From Mycobacterium sp. ELW1 (GTDB taxonomy: Bacteria; Actinomycetota; Actinomycetes; Mycobacteriales; Mycobacteriaceae): a DNA stretch of 64,000 nucleotides. The stretch lies in assembly GCF_008329905.1 (NCBI RefSeq), contig NZ_CP032155.1, positions 1,178,001 to 1,242,000 on the forward strand, written 5' to 3'. The notes under the pieces are model-generated. The model saw only the letters and a list, made by a program, of their open reading frames with translations, ran no database searches and was not told where the DNA came from. Every line of letters starts with the position of its first letter. Position 1 is the stretch's first letter. The translations under genes and the position numbers were made by a program. Shown here piece by piece: positions 52,333 to 61,512 of this stretch.

Positions 52333-52986
52333 TCAGCCCGGCTCGACAGTGTTGGAGAAGCCGGACTTGTCGACCGTTGGTGAGCCGCCGTGGTAGGTGA
52401 TTTTGTTATCCATCCCCGATGCCTCGATGGCGTCGGCCACATCGACGGTCACGATGTTGTTCATACCGGACACCTGAACGCGCTTGCAGTGGCCGGTGAT
52501 CACCACGGTGTTGTCCATGCCGCTGATGGTGACCACGCTGTCGTCGCACGCGAGCCGCTTGTTCTCGTTGACACCGGAGACGCTGAGATTGGCGCCCGAT
52601 GCGGGCGGGGCCACCGTGGCAGCCGAATTCGACGGCGGAGCCGGGGTGCTGCGACTGGGCCGGGTGGCCGTGGTGAACGTGCCACCGCCGCCGGAGATGG
52701 TGGGCAGGCCCGGCGAGGTCCGGCTGGCGTTGAGGTGACTGGTGATCAGGATCGCGCCGCCGCCGACGGTGAGCCCAAGTACCAACAGCACGAACACAAT
52801 CCAGCCGAGGCGCAGGCCCGGTGCGGATGCCGGAACTGACGGCGGTGGCCCGTAATACCCCGGGGGCGGCGGTGACCAGTTGCCCGGCGGCGGTACCGAG
52901 GTGCCCAGCTCGCTGGTGTGCGCCTGCTCGGTGAGTGGACGCTCGAGGTCCCGAATGCGTTTCTCGGGATCGTCGTCTGGGTTCAT
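52333..52986 (-). CDS. DUF3060 membrane-anchored protein
   Basis: This 217-residue protein has a cytosolic Pro-rich N-terminus and one membrane helix near residues 60-82 (LGWIVFVLLVLGLTVGGGAIL). A Ser/Thr/Pro linker and an extracytoplasmic DUF3060 domain (about 130-217) follow. The domain holds repeated strands VTISGMDNTVVITG, VQVSGMNNIVTVD and IEASGMDNKITYHG. The repeat suggests a short beta-helix. It is frequent in mycobacteria and of unknown function. Confidence 0.88.
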   Translation of the reverse strand: MNPDDDPEKRIRDLERPLTEQAHTSELGTSVPPPGNWSPPPPGYYGPPPSVPASAPGLRLGWIVFVLLVLGLTVGGGAILITSHLNASRTSPGLPTISGGGGTFTTATRPSRSTPAPPSNSAATVAPPASGANLSVSGVNENKRLACDDSVVTISGMDNTVVITGHCKRVQVSGMNNIVTVDVADAIEASGMDNKITYHGGSPTVDKSGFSNTVEPG

Positions 52987-53123
52987 CGTCTCGCACTCCT
53001 CGTTCCGGTTCCCGACAGAATATTGCCCACCCGCGTCTTGCCAGGATGTTTGACCTCGAAAGGGTCATTGCTTGATGTCGAAAGCGCCCGTTTTGCTGTG
53101 GTCGCGTACGGGTATCTGCCGGC

Positions 53124-53597
53124 ATGGCTCGTCCGCACCCCATCATCCGGCTGGCGCTCCACACTCCGGTCGAGTTGTACGAGCACGGCTTCGGCCGGCT
53201 GCTCGGCAAGCGCTTCGTTCGCCTGAGTCACGGCGGATCCGAGTCGTGCGACTGTCGCACGGTACTCGAAGTCATCGGCGCCAGCGACGACGAGGTGATG
53301 GTCATCGCCGGTCTCGGGCCGTCGTGTGAGTGGTTCCGCGACATCGCCTCCGGTTCGCCGGCGTCAATCGAGATGGGTGGGGTGACGTTCTCTGCCGAGC
53401 ACCGGGTGCTCAGTGAGCCGGAGGCCGTCGCGGTGATCGCCGAATACGAACGGCGCCATTGGCTGATCCGGCCCATCGTCTACCGGGTGATGGGGATCCT
53501 GCTGTGCCGGGAGTACGACGGAAGTCCGGCCGCGCACGTCGACCTTGCGCACCGACTGCCGATCGTCGCGTTTCGCCCTGCTCGCCTGGCCGCCTAG
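53124..53597 (+). CDS. Deazaflavin (F420)-dependent nitroreductase-like protein
   Basis: This 157-residue protein matches the Ddn-like nitroreductase family. HTPVELYEHGFGRLLGKRFVRL is the N-terminal helix region, then a DUF385-type core. CDCRTVLEVIGASDDEVMVIAGL replaces the usual T-G-R-K-S-G phosphate loop, so cofactor binding may differ. The family uses F420 or other cofactors in mycobacteria. It starts at ATG 53124, divergent from the DUF3060 gene. A second relative is at 58220. Confidence 0.75.
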   Translation: MARPHPIIRLALHTPVELYEHGFGRLLGKRFVRLSHGGSESCDCRTVLEVIGASDDEVMVIAGLGPSCEWFRDIASGSPASIEMGGVTFSAEHRVLSEPEAVAVIAEYERRHWLIRPIVYRVMGILLCREYDGSPAAHVDLAHRLPIVAFRPARLAA

Positions 53598-53641
53598 GCA
53601 TACGGTCCTCTCGGCAACTTCTCCGCGGCGGTGGAGGTCTG

Positions 53642-54892
53642 ATGACCGAGGCGACTACGCGTGCGCCGGGCCGGGCCTATCGGGTGCTGCTCACCCAGGG
53701 CACGCTGTACACGACGGGCACCCAGCTGGCCAACGTGTCGGTGGTGCTGCCGTTCATCTGCGCCCAGGAGGGCTACTACTGGGCGGCCGGCCTGCTCTAT
53801 CCCGCCTACTGCATCGGGATAGTCGGGGGTAACTCACTGTCGCCCTACATTCTCGCCAGAGCTCGTCACCTCAAACACCTGGTCATCGCCGCCACCACCC
53901 TGCTGATGGCCACGTTGGTGGTCGTCAGCGCGTTCTCGGCATGGACCAAGTGGTTCATCGCGGGCATCTTCCTGGCGGTGTCATTGGCCACCGGAGTCGT
54001 CGGGGGAGTGTCGAAAGTCGCCTTCTCCGAGGTGGTTTCGAGCAAGTTGGCGGAGCAGCGTCGCAGCGATCTGATTCTCACGCAGGGTGCCATCGGCGCG
54101 ATCCTGGCGATCGGGACGACCCTGGTGTTGCTGCCATTCCTGGCTCAGCGCGACCCGGCGCACAGCCATCTGGACCTGCTCTGGCTGGGCTCGTCGGGAC
54201 TGCTTGCCGCCGCGATAGCCGCGGTGTTCATCGGCCCGGTGCGGGCATCCGAGGTCGACCGGGTTACGTTCAAGGACACCTACCGCGACGGTGTGCGGGC
54301 GGCACGATCGCAATCGTGGTTTCGCCGCTACGCGCTCGTCCAGTTGCTGTTCGTCCCGGTCAGCCTCGGCACCTCGTTCTACAGCATCCACGCCTCGGTG
54401 AACCACAGTGACACCGCCGGCAGCCTGCACGTGCTGGTCATCTCGTCGAGCATCGGCATGGTGGCGGGCGCTGTGTTCTGGCGCTTCGTCAGCCGCGCGC
54501 TCGGGGTGCGCGGCATGTTGATCAACAGCGCTCTGCTCGGTTCGGCGGCCGCCGCGATCTGCGTGGTGATGGAGTACCGCGACGACCTCAACCACATCTG
54601 GATCTACGGCATCGTGTTCATCCTGGCGACCATGGCCAACCAAGCCATCTTCAGCGCCGGCCTGGCCTGGATCGGTGCCTTCGCGGCCGAGGATCACCGC
54701 GCCACCCTGCTGGGTTTCGGTTCGCTGATCATCGCCGTGGAATCGTCGCTTCTGGGTGCGGCGCTCGGCGCGGTGGCCGAGGGTGCCGCGGTGGTCGGCC
54801 CGATCATCACGATCCTGGGCCTCAATGTCCTCGCCGGCGTGGCGGCGGTGTGGGTGGCGCCCGGCCGAGAGGGACTAGTTCGGCAGCAGTAG
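53642..54892 (+). CDS. Major facilitator superfamily transporter
   Basis: This 416-residue membrane protein has about 12 predicted helices in two halves. YRVLLTQGTLYTTGTQLANVSVVLPFICAQ opens helix 1, and GLLYPAYCIGIVGGNSLSP and a long central loop (RASEVDRVTFKDTYRDGVRAARS) follow. ATG 53642 follows GGAGGTCTG. Transport direction and substrate are unknown. The last 18 bases overlap the convergent TetR gene. Confidence 0.85.
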   Translation: MTEATTRAPGRAYRVLLTQGTLYTTGTQLANVSVVLPFICAQEGYYWAAGLLYPAYCIGIVGGNSLSPYILARARHLKHLVIAATTLLMATLVVVSAFSAWTKWFIAGIFLAVSLATGVVGGVSKVAFSEVVSSKLAEQRRSDLILTQGAIGAILAIGTTLVLLPFLAQRDPAHSHLDLLWLGSSGLLAAAIAAVFIGPVRASEVDRVTFKDTYRDGVRAARSQSWFRRYALVQLLFVPVSLGTSFYSIHASVNHSDTAGSLHVLVISSSIGMVAGAVFWRFVSRALGVRGMLINSALLGSAAAAICVVMEYRDDLNHIWIYGIVFILATMANQAIFSAGLAWIGAFAAEDHRATLLGFGSLIIAVESSLLGAALGAVAEGAAVVGPIITILGLNVLAGVAAVWVAPGREGLVRQQ

Positions 54893-55471
54893 CCGGACGG
54901 CATGGGCGACGACGGCGTCGACGTCATCGCCGAGCGTGCCGGCCAGCCACTGCTGAGCCAACTCGGCCATCGCGCCGGCATACATCGCTGCACCGACTTC
55001 GGTTGCCACCCGGTCGGATTCGGGTGCGGTGCGGCGATGCTCGTCGAGGACGAGCTCGCGGACGTGGTCCTGGGCCAGGGTTCGCCGGGCGGCCAGGATG
55101 GGGTTGGTGCGGGCCTCGGTGAACAGGATCTTGCCGCGCCGCGGGTCGGCCGAGCTGAAGTCGAGCACGGCTCGGATGCCGGCCTGTAGCCGGGCTCGCC
55201 GGTCGCGGGCACCGGCCATCGCCGCGGTCAGGATCCCACCGAGCTCTCCCGCCACCTCGTCGTACACGGCGCCCAGAAGTGCGTCGGTGTCGGCGAAGCT
55301 CTCGTAGAAGTAGCGGGAGTTGAGTTCGGCCGCCCGGCACACCGACCGCACGGATACCGCAGCTTCCCCGCCGTCGCCGAACAACGCGTAGGCGGCGCGG
55401 ACCAGAAGGGCCCGGCGCTCGGCCTGGCGGTCGGCGGCGGACAAACCGGCCCACCGGGTGGCACTCGGCAT
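54875..55471 (-). CDS. TetR-family transcriptional regulator
   Basis: This 198-residue repressor has an N-terminal helix-turn-helix, with AVSVRSVCRAAELNSRYFYESFADTDALLG in the first 70 residues, and a helical ligand domain. The start at 55471 gives the usual length; the longer frame to 55582 crosses the operator. It is divergent from the DUF2236 gene, with a 24-base palindrome between them, so it very probably represses that gene and itself. Confidence 0.9.
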   Translation of the reverse strand: MPSATRWAGLSAADRQAERRALLVRAAYALFGDGGEAAVSVRSVCRAAELNSRYFYESFADTDALLGAVYDEVAGELGGILTAAMAGARDRRARLQAGIRAVLDFSSADPRRGKILFTEARTNPILAARRTLAQDHVRELVLDEHRRTAPESDRVATEVGAAMYAGAMAELAQQWLAGTLGDDVDAVVAHAVRLLLPN

Positions 55472-55509
55472 TGGCCGAGGATATACGGAGATCCCTCGGC
55501 GCCATGTTA

Positions 55510-55533
55510 TTTTGGTTACGGGCGTAACCAAAA
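55510..55533. promoter_or_regulatory. 24-base palindromic operator between TetR and DUF2236 genes
   Basis: TTTTGGTTACG-GG-CGTAACCAAAA has perfect 11-base arms. It lies 38 bases from the TetR start and 30 from the DUF2236 start, covering both promoters. It is the natural binding site for the adjacent TetR protein. Confidence 0.85.
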
Positions 55534-55563
55534 TGGCGTGCTCGCCGGAAGGGACCAGCCGAG

Positions 55564-56568
55564 ATGAAACTGCCACTGCCACACCAGCTTCTCGAGCGCA
55601 AGATCAGAGGCGATTTCGACAAGAACATCCGGGGGAAGTTCTTTCGTGGCCTCGAGTTCGCCGAGCCGGAGGGCGACCCGGGCTGGTTCGGTCCCGGTAG
55701 CGCGGTCTGGCATGTGCATTCGCACACCCCCGCATTGATCTTCGGACTGCAGTGCGCCGCGTTCATCGAGCGCTTCGATCCGAGCATCTTCTGGATGGGC
55801 TCCGACCACTCCCGGGTCGTCGAGCACGACGAGGACGGCAACCCCACCGGCCGGCTCGACCTCAAAGGGTCCGGGGTTCGCCTGGCCCACTCGGTGGCGT
55901 TCTTCATCGGAACCGCCTATGGATCCACCGCCACCGCCGAGCGGGTCGCCCAAACCGTGCGGGCCATGCACCACACGATCAAGGGTGTTCGACCCGACGG
56001 CCTGGCCTATGACGCCGACGATCCGGACTGGCTGCGCTGGAATTACGCCACCGTGGTCTGGGGGATCGCGACGGGCCACGAGCTCTATCACCCGACGCCG
56101 CTGCGCAACATCGACCGCTACTACGGCGAGTTCGTCCGGGTCGGCCATGCCCTTGGCGGCACCGACCTGCCGTCGACAAAGGCCGAGACCCTGGAGTGCC
56201 TGCGGTCGTATCTCCCGCGGCTGGCGCTGACCCACGGTGCCGCCATGTTCACCGGGCCAAACCTGCAGAACAATCCGGACGTCCCGCAGGAGGCCAAGTT
56301 CTTCGACTGGGCGATTCGCGACAGCATGCCCGACTGGGCTGCGCAGATGCTGGGGTATCAACCGCCTCATCCGGTCGAGCGGGCCGCGCGGCGTGCCGCA
56401 ACCTGGGCTGCCCTCGGCGGGACGCACCTCGCGATGGATCCACTGCCGGAGTTCCAGCAAGCCTGCCGGCGGGTGGCCAACGGCACCATGACCGGCCACA
56501 CCGAGCCGTCCTACGTGTTGGGCAGCGATCCGGTCCGAAGCCGCGAGGCCGTCGAACAGATGGTGTGA
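55564..56568 (+). CDS. DUF2236 oxygenase (MpaB/latex-clearing-protein-like)
   Basis: This 334-residue protein matches the DUF2236 family of heme-type oxygenases. PLPHQLLERKIRGDF, WHVHSHTPALIFGLQCAAFIE, HSVAFFIGTAYGS and MHHTIKGVRPDG contain the conserved His residues that could bind heme. It begins 30 bases after the TetR operator and should be induced by that regulator's ligand. The substrate is unknown; related enzymes oxidise hydrophobic molecules such as rubber or fungal intermediates. Confidence 0.87.
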   Translation: MKLPLPHQLLERKIRGDFDKNIRGKFFRGLEFAEPEGDPGWFGPGSAVWHVHSHTPALIFGLQCAAFIERFDPSIFWMGSDHSRVVEHDEDGNPTGRLDLKGSGVRLAHSVAFFIGTAYGSTATAERVAQTVRAMHHTIKGVRPDGLAYDADDPDWLRWNYATVVWGIATGHELYHPTPLRNIDRYYGEFVRVGHALGGTDLPSTKAETLECLRSYLPRLALTHGAAMFTGPNLQNNPDVPQEAKFFDWAIRDSMPDWAAQMLGYQPPHPVERAARRAATWAALGGTHLAMDPLPEFQQACRRVANGTMTGHTEPSYVLGSDPVRSREAVEQMV

Positions 56569-57058
56569 TCTGAGCCACTGGCGAATTGCTGAGACTCGCT
56601 CGCTAAGCGTGCCGATCAGCGAACATGTTCGAGATCAAGATCGTCGAGGGTTGCATCCCGCCCCGGTGGGGCTCCGTGCGCGTCAATAACCTAAGAACTT
56701 TCCTTAAGAATTTAGACGCGGCTGAGGCATTGTGATTTGTGCCTCTTTCGACTTGCCGCCGGTAAGAAAATCTAAGGCCGAGGTTCGTTACGTTCATTCG
56801 TTCGTGATCTTGAATACTGATAAATAAGCACGTCAGAATGCCTTTTTGAGCGGCCGCCACGCCATTGCAACGAAATGATAACGATCCTTGTCTTAGCAGT
56901 TGCTGAGATCTTCGGGGTGCTTGGTAATGGGTTCTGAAAAGCCGCGAATTCTCCGTGAATTGACTCGCTACACTCGACGAAGGCGGTTACCGGCAGGTAA
57001 CGCGAAAACGACCAAAGACAATGTGCGGCGCAGTGCAGGCCGCCGGAGGTACGAGATC
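56569..57058. other. 490-base AT-rich intergenic region before the beta-propeller gene
   Basis: It is much more AT-rich than the rest of the window (stretches such as CTTAAGAATTTAG and ACTGATAAATAAGC). It probably holds a long 5' leader or several promoters, or is acquired DNA. AAATGATAACGATCC near 56872 recalls half of a metal-regulator box, but no second half-site was seen. No small gene or stable hairpin was recognised. Confidence 0.5.
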
Positions 57059-58198
57059 ATGGCAAACACAGCGGGAGTTACGGAAGGGTCCACTGTCACC
57101 GGTGTCGCGGTGGCTGAGCGGGCCGCCGCAGAGCGCTCCTTGTGGCTGTCGTCGCTGCCGTCGATCCGGCGGGCCCCGATCAGCGACCTGCTGCCGCAGC
57201 TGCTGGGCGGCGCCGGACTGGAGCCGCTGACCGAGCCGATCGCAGCGCCGGTGATGACCGTGGCGCGCACGCTCGCAGTCGGGCATGGACCCGTCAGCGA
57301 CATCGCCGTCAGTCCCGATGGCCGTCATCTCGTCACCGCCCACTACGGCGCCGACGTGGTGTGCGTCATCGACACCGCGACGCTGTCGGTCACCGCGACC
57401 ATCGACGGGCTCAGCGAGCCCTACGCGGCCGTGATCGTCGGTGATCGCGCCTATGTCAGTGCAGCCTCCAACGCCGAGGATGCCGTCGTCGCCGTCGACA
57501 CCCGCACCGCAACGCCGCTCGCGGCCAAGACGTTCGACATGACCCTCTCCGGCCTGGCCGTCAGCCCGGCCGGCGACGTGCTCTTCGTCGGCAGGACCGG
57601 CGAGGACGATCTCGATATCGCGGTCATCGACATCGAATCCGGCTCCGTCAGCAGCATCGCCATCCCGGCCGCGCCCGGCTCCTCCATCGAGACCGTTCGA
57701 CTCAACGCCGACGGCACGCGTTTGTTCGCCGCGCTGACCACCCCGACGGGCGGCATGCTGGCGATCATCGACACCAGGGCCCGCGCGGTCAAGGCCAGCG
57801 TGTCCATCGACGGCTCGATCGGTGACATCGCAGTTGTGCCCAACGGCCGCACCATTTTTGCCACCGGATGGGACGTCGACCTCGGCGGTGTCATCCATGT
57901 CATCGACGTCGCCCGTGCTCGGGTCACCGACACCATCGACATGGGCGGTGTCCCGACGCAGCTGGTGCTCAGCCGCGGCGGCGCCTGCGCCTACATCGTC
58001 GATCGTGACGAGATCGCGGTGATGTGCACCGCCACCACCGAGATCGTCGACAACGTCGTCATCGGTCCCCAGCTGTCCTGCCTGGCGGTCGACCCGGTGC
58101 GGAACCGGCTGTACGCGGCGGACTACGCCGGCGCGATCACCGCCGTCCGGCTGGATCCGGCCGTGCCGCAGCCCCAGTTGGCCGTCGCGGCATCCTGA
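57059..58198 (+). CDS. YncE/YVTN-type beta-propeller protein
   Basis: This 379-residue protein has a variable N-terminus of about 75 residues. Repeated blades follow, of the pattern DIAVSPDGRHLVTAHYGADVV, GLAVSPAGDVLFVGRTGEDD and DIAVVPNGRTIFATGWDVD. Each has a YVTN-like IDTAT or IDVARA turn, making about seven blades. ATG 57059 follows GGAGGTACGAG. No signal peptide is seen, so it is probably cytoplasmic. The function is unknown; such propellers bind proteins or ligands. Confidence 0.82.
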   Translation: MANTAGVTEGSTVTGVAVAERAAAERSLWLSSLPSIRRAPISDLLPQLLGGAGLEPLTEPIAAPVMTVARTLAVGHGPVSDIAVSPDGRHLVTAHYGADVVCVIDTATLSVTATIDGLSEPYAAVIVGDRAYVSAASNAEDAVVAVDTRTATPLAAKTFDMTLSGLAVSPAGDVLFVGRTGEDDLDIAVIDIESGSVSSIAIPAAPGSSIETVRLNADGTRLFAALTTPTGGMLAIIDTRARAVKASVSIDGSIGDIAVVPNGRTIFATGWDVDLGGVIHVIDVARARVTDTIDMGGVPTQLVLSRGGACAYIVDRDEIAVMCTATTEIVDNVVIGPQLSCLAVDPVRNRLYAADYAGAITAVRLDPAVPQPQLAVAAS

Positions 58199-58219
58199 CC
58201 GGGCTGCCACGATGGAGTC

Positions 58220-58606
58220 ATGACCTCGACTCCACGGCAGCGCGTCGTCAACTTCGTCCAGCGCCGGGTCGCCAACCCGCTGATGCGGCTGGTCCCCGTT
58301 CAGACTCTGCTGGAGACGACCGGACGGAAGTCCGGCCAACCGCGAACCACCCCGATCGGTGGCCGGCTCGAGGGCGACGCGTTCTGGTTGGTGTCGGAAT
58401 TCGGCGATCGATCCCAATACGTCCGCAACATCGCGGCAAACCCGCGGGTACGGGTCCGCGTCCGCGGTCGCTGGCACAGCGGAACCGCCGTGGTCTTACC
58501 TGACGACGACGCGCGAGCGCGGCTGGCCGAGCTTCCCCGGATGAACAGTGCGGCGGTACGTGCGATGGGAGACAACCTGCTCACCATCCGCGTGGACTTG
58601 GATTAG
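58220..58606 (+). CDS. Deazaflavin (F420)-dependent nitroreductase family protein
   Basis: This 128-residue protein is of the DUF385/Ddn type, with LLETTGRKSGQPRTTPIGG containing the T-G-R-K-S-G motif that contacts the F420 tail. SEFGDRSQYVRNIAANPRVRVRVRGRW is typical of the family. It lies 21 bases after the propeller gene and overlaps the convergent secreted-protein gene by 4 bases. Substrates are unknown. Confidence 0.9.
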   Translation: MTSTPRQRVVNFVQRRVANPLMRLVPVQTLLETTGRKSGQPRTTPIGGRLEGDAFWLVSEFGDRSQYVRNIAANPRVRVRVRGRWHSGTAVVLPDDDARARLAELPRMNSAAVRAMGDNLLTIRVDLD

Positions 58607-58917
58607 TGGGCGCTGCAGTCCAGTGACACCGAGATCGTCTGGCTGGTGACCACCGGCACCAGGATGGTGCGATTGTTGCCGCGCCCCGGTCCGGTGTAGG
58701 GCACCCACTGAGTGACGGTCTGGGGATTGCGCACGTTTGTGACCACGCACTTCGACATCGGACCGGTGCCGATGCGATCGATGTTCACGGTGTAACCCTG
58801 ATTCTGCAGCTGATTGATCGTGGCCTGAGCCGAACTGTCGGCCCATGCCGTCGCGGCCGGCCCGGCGATGATGCCACCCGCTGCCGCCACTGCTGCGAGC
58901 GCATATGCGGTCCGCAT
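58603..58917 (-). CDS. Small secreted protein with two cysteines
   Basis: This 104-residue exported protein has a signal peptide (about 1-26, ending ATAWADSS). A compact mature part follows, with QATINQLQNQGYTVNIDRIG and Cys in SKCVVTNVRN and the terminal LDCSAH, probably disulfide-linked. AGGAGG precedes ATG 58917. Similar small proteins are common in mycobacteria; the function is unknown. Confidence 0.82.
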   Translation of the reverse strand: MRTAYALAAVAAAGGIIAGPAATAWADSSAQATINQLQNQGYTVNIDRIGTGPMSKCVVTNVRNPQTVTQWVPYTGPGRGNNRTILVPVVTSQTISVSLDCSAH

Positions 58918-59171
58918 GATCGCGCCTCCTCTTTTCCCGCCCAATGATCCTCCAGTTACATCGTCGTTGCCCACGAAAACGTTCCCGCTCCCTGCAGATT
59001 CGCCTGGAGTTGTTTAGCCCGGGCAGGGTCGGGAACCCCCAACCTGCGGGCGGAAGTGCGGTGGCACGGTCGAAAACGACTGGCGCTGCGAGAGAAACCG
59101 CCCGATCAATGGGATGCACGGTGCGCATGCGCCTCATCCTGCACTGCAGGAACAGACGCCAAGGAGGACCC
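58918..59171. other. Intergenic region between divergent small genes
   Basis: It holds the promoters of the secreted-protein and CsbD-like genes. No palindrome or RNA element was recognised. Confidence 0.5.
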
Positions 59172-59405
59172 ATGGCAGGCAACAGCGGACCCGAAGAGGG
59201 CATCAAGGGCGTCGTCGAAGACGTCAAGGGCAAGGCCAAGGAAGTCGTCGGCACCGTGACCGGCCGCGACGACCTCACCGAAGAGGGCAAGGCCCAACAG
59301 GACAAGGCTGAGGCCCAGCGTGACGCCGCAGCCAAGGAAGCCGAGGCCGAGAAGGCTCGCGGTGAGGCGAAGGCCCAGGAGAAGCGACAAGAGTCGCACC
59401 AGTAG
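59172..59405 (+). CDS. CsbD-like / microaggregate-binding protein 1-like stress protein
   Basis: This 77-residue highly charged protein has the CsbD-like start GIKGVVEDVKGKAKEVVGTVTGRDDLTEEGKAQQDKAEAQ. A Lys/Glu/Ala helix runs to the end. AAGGAGG precedes ATG 59172. Such proteins are abundant under stress in actinobacteria. It is followed by a textbook terminator. Confidence 0.88.
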   Translation: MAGNSGPEEGIKGVVEDVKGKAKEVVGTVTGRDDLTEEGKAQQDKAEAQRDAAAKEAEAEKARGEAKAQEKRQESHQ

Positions 59406-59414
59406 GCGAGATGT

Positions 59415-59447
59415 AAAAACCCGGCCGGTGAATCCGGCCGGGTTTTT
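59415..59447. terminator. Strong intrinsic terminator
   Basis: A perfect 14-bp stem (AAAAACCCGGCCGG with CCGGCCGGGTTTTT) with loop TGAAT ends in TTTTT. It sits between the CsbD-like gene and the convergent YnfA-like gene and works for both directions. Confidence 0.95.
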
Positions 59448-59453
59448 GCCTGT

Positions 59454-59786
59454 TCAGCCCCGCGGGCCGTACATGATCAGCGCCACCCCCACCAGGCAGA
59501 TCACCGAACCGGTCACATCCCAGCGGTCCGGGCGGAACCCGTCGGCCGCCATGCCCCACAGCAGTGAACCCGCGATGAACACCCCACCGTACGCAGCCAG
59601 GATCCGGCCGAAGTGCGCATCGGGCTGCAGCGTCGCGACGAAACCGTAAGCCCCCAAAGCGATTACACCAAAGCCGACCCAAATCCAGCCGCGGTGTTCG
59701 CGGATGCCCTGCCACACCAGCCAGGCGCCGCCGATCTCCAGCAGCGCCGCGGCCAGGAACAGGGCCGCCGATTTCAGCACAACCAC
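59454..59786 (-). CDS. YnfA/UPF0060-family small membrane protein
   Basis: This protein of about 110 residues has four predicted helices: [53 protein letters not shown] and [22 protein letters not shown] is the conserved family stretch. The family resembles small multidrug transporters. The start is either GTG 59786 or GTG 59780. The longer frame back to 60359 runs antisense through the ligase gene. Confidence 0.88.
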   Translation of the reverse strand: MVVLKSAALFLAAALLEIGGAWLVWQGIREHRGWIWVGFGVIALGAYGFVATLQPDAHFGRILAAYGGVFIAGSLLWGMAADGFRPDRWDVTGSVICLVGVALIMYGPRG

Positions 59787-59882
59787 CGGGCCAGCATGGC
59801 ATGGGCGCGTCGCCCATACCCACCGGTGCCGGGTGGCCGATCCCGTACCTGCCGCGTCGCTCGTCGCGATAGATTCGGGCCT

Positions 59883-61511
59883 ATGCAGAGCACGATGCAG
59901 AACTTTCCGCTGACCGTTTCCGCGATCCTGCGCTACGCCGCCACCGTCCACGGCGATCGGACCGTGACCACCGCGACCGGCGACGGCTTCCGCCACGCCA
60001 CCTACCGCGAGGTCGGACAGCAGGCGGCCCGGCTGGCCAATGCGTTGCGGCGCCTGGGCATCACCGGCGACGACAGGGTCGCCACCTTCATGTGGAACAA
60101 CCAGGAACACCTGGAGGCCTACGTCGCGGTGCCCTCGATGGGGGCGGTGCTGCACACGCTCAACATCCGGCTGTTCCCCGAACAGATCGAGTTCGTCGCC
60201 TACGAGGCCGAGGATCAAGTGGTGATCGCCGACCTGTCGCTGGCGCCGATCCTGGCCCCCGTGCTGCCCAAGATGGAGACGGTGCACACGGTGATCGCCG
60301 TCGGCTTCGGCGATCTGGAGCCCTTCGAGGCCTCTGGCAAGCGGGTGGTGCGCTACCACGACGTCCTCGCCGCCGAGTCCGATGAGTTCGACTGGCCGGA
60401 GATCGACGAAAACTCAGCTGCTGCAATGTGTTACACCAGCGGCACCACCGGACATCCGAAGGGTGTGGTCTACGGACATCGGTCGAACTACCTGCACTCG
60501 ATGGCGGTCTGCAGCGGCAACGGGCTCGGACTCAGCTTCTCCGACAAGGCCTTACCGATCGTCCCGATGTTCCACGCCAACGCCTGGGGACTGCCCTATG
60601 CGGCGTTGATGGCCGGCGCCGACCTGGTGCTGCCCGATCGATTCATGGATCCCACCTCGTTGGTGAACCTGATCGAAAGCCAGCGCCCGACGGTGGCCGG
60701 GGCGGTGCCGACCATCTGGAACGATGTGATGAACCACCTGGACCGCAACCCGGGTCACGACATCTCGTCCCTGCGGCTGGTGTCCTGCGGCGGGTCGGCT
60801 GTACCGGTGTCGCTGATGAAGGCGTTCGAGGAAAAGTTCGATGTGGAGATCCGCCAGCTGTGGGGGATGACCGAAACGTCGCCGATCGCCACGCTGGCCT
60901 GGCCGCCACCGGGCTTGACCCCCGAAAAGCAGTGGGAGGTGCGCGGAACGCAGGGCCGACCGATCTGCGGTGTGGAAACCCGCATCGTCGACGACGAGGG
61001 CGCGGTGCTGCCCAACGACGGCGAGGCGGTCGGTGAGCTGGAGGTCCGCGGTGCGTGGATCACCGGCTCCTACTACCGCAACACCGACGAGTCGAAGTTC
61101 CAGTCGGGCTGGTTGCGCACCGGGGACGTGGGCCGCATCGACGGCCAGGGCTACATCACGTTGACCGACCGGGCCAAGGACGTCATCAAGTCCGGTGGTG
61201 AGTGGATCTCGTCGGTCGAACTCGAGAACTTCCTGATCGCCCATCCCGCGGTGCGGGAGGCCGCGGTGGTCGGGGTGCCCGACGAACGCTGGCAGGAGCG
61301 GCCGCTGGCCGCGGTGGTGCTGCACGAAGGGGCCGAGGCCTCGCCCGAGGAACTACGGAATTTCCTGTCCGACAAGGTTGTTCGGTGGTGGCTGCCGGAA
61401 CGGTGGACATTCGTCGACGAGATTCCGCGGACCAGTGTCGGCAAGTACGACAAGAAGACCATCCGCGCCAGGCACGCCGACGACGTCTACGACGTCACCC
61501 ACCTCGGCTAG
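59883..61511 (+). CDS. Long-chain fatty-acid-CoA/AMP ligase (FadD family)
   Basis: This 542-residue adenylating enzyme has AMP-binding P-loop [45 protein letters not shown] and the catalytic Lys near the end in [14 protein letters not shown]. It is complete. Its stop codon TAG (61509-61511) lies inside the target duplication of the IS element, so the insertion left the protein unchanged. Substrates are probably medium- or long-chain acids. Confidence 0.94.
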   Translation: MQSTMQNFPLTVSAILRYAATVHGDRTVTTATGDGFRHATYREVGQQAARLANALRRLGITGDDRVATFMWNNQEHLEAYVAVPSMGAVLHTLNIRLFPEQIEFVAYEAEDQVVIADLSLAPILAPVLPKMETVHTVIAVGFGDLEPFEASGKRVVRYHDVLAAESDEFDWPEIDENSAAAMCYTSGTTGHPKGVVYGHRSNYLHSMAVCSGNGLGLSFSDKALPIVPMFHANAWGLPYAALMAGADLVLPDRFMDPTSLVNLIESQRPTVAGAVPTIWNDVMNHLDRNPGHDISSLRLVSCGGSAVPVSLMKAFEEKFDVEIRQLWGMTETSPIATLAWPPPGLTPEKQWEVRGTQGRPICGVETRIVDDEGAVLPNDGEAVGELEVRGAWITGSYYRNTDESKFQSGWLRTGDVGRIDGQGYITLTDRAKDVIKSGGEWISSVELENFLIAHPAVREAAVVGVPDERWQERPLAAVVLHEGAEASPEELRNFLSDKVVRWWLPERWTFVDEIPRTSVGKYDKKTIRARHADDVYDVTHLG

Positions 61512-61512
61512 T
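61507..61512. repeat. Target-site duplication, left copy (GCTAGT)
   Basis: GCTAGT immediately before the left inverted repeat matches GCTAGT at 62603-62608 directly after the right inverted repeat. Confidence 0.9.

Noticed and set aside
56868..56890. Possible Zur/Fur box (AAATGATAACGATCC)
   Set aside because: Only one half-site is recognisable and the downstream gene has no link to metals.
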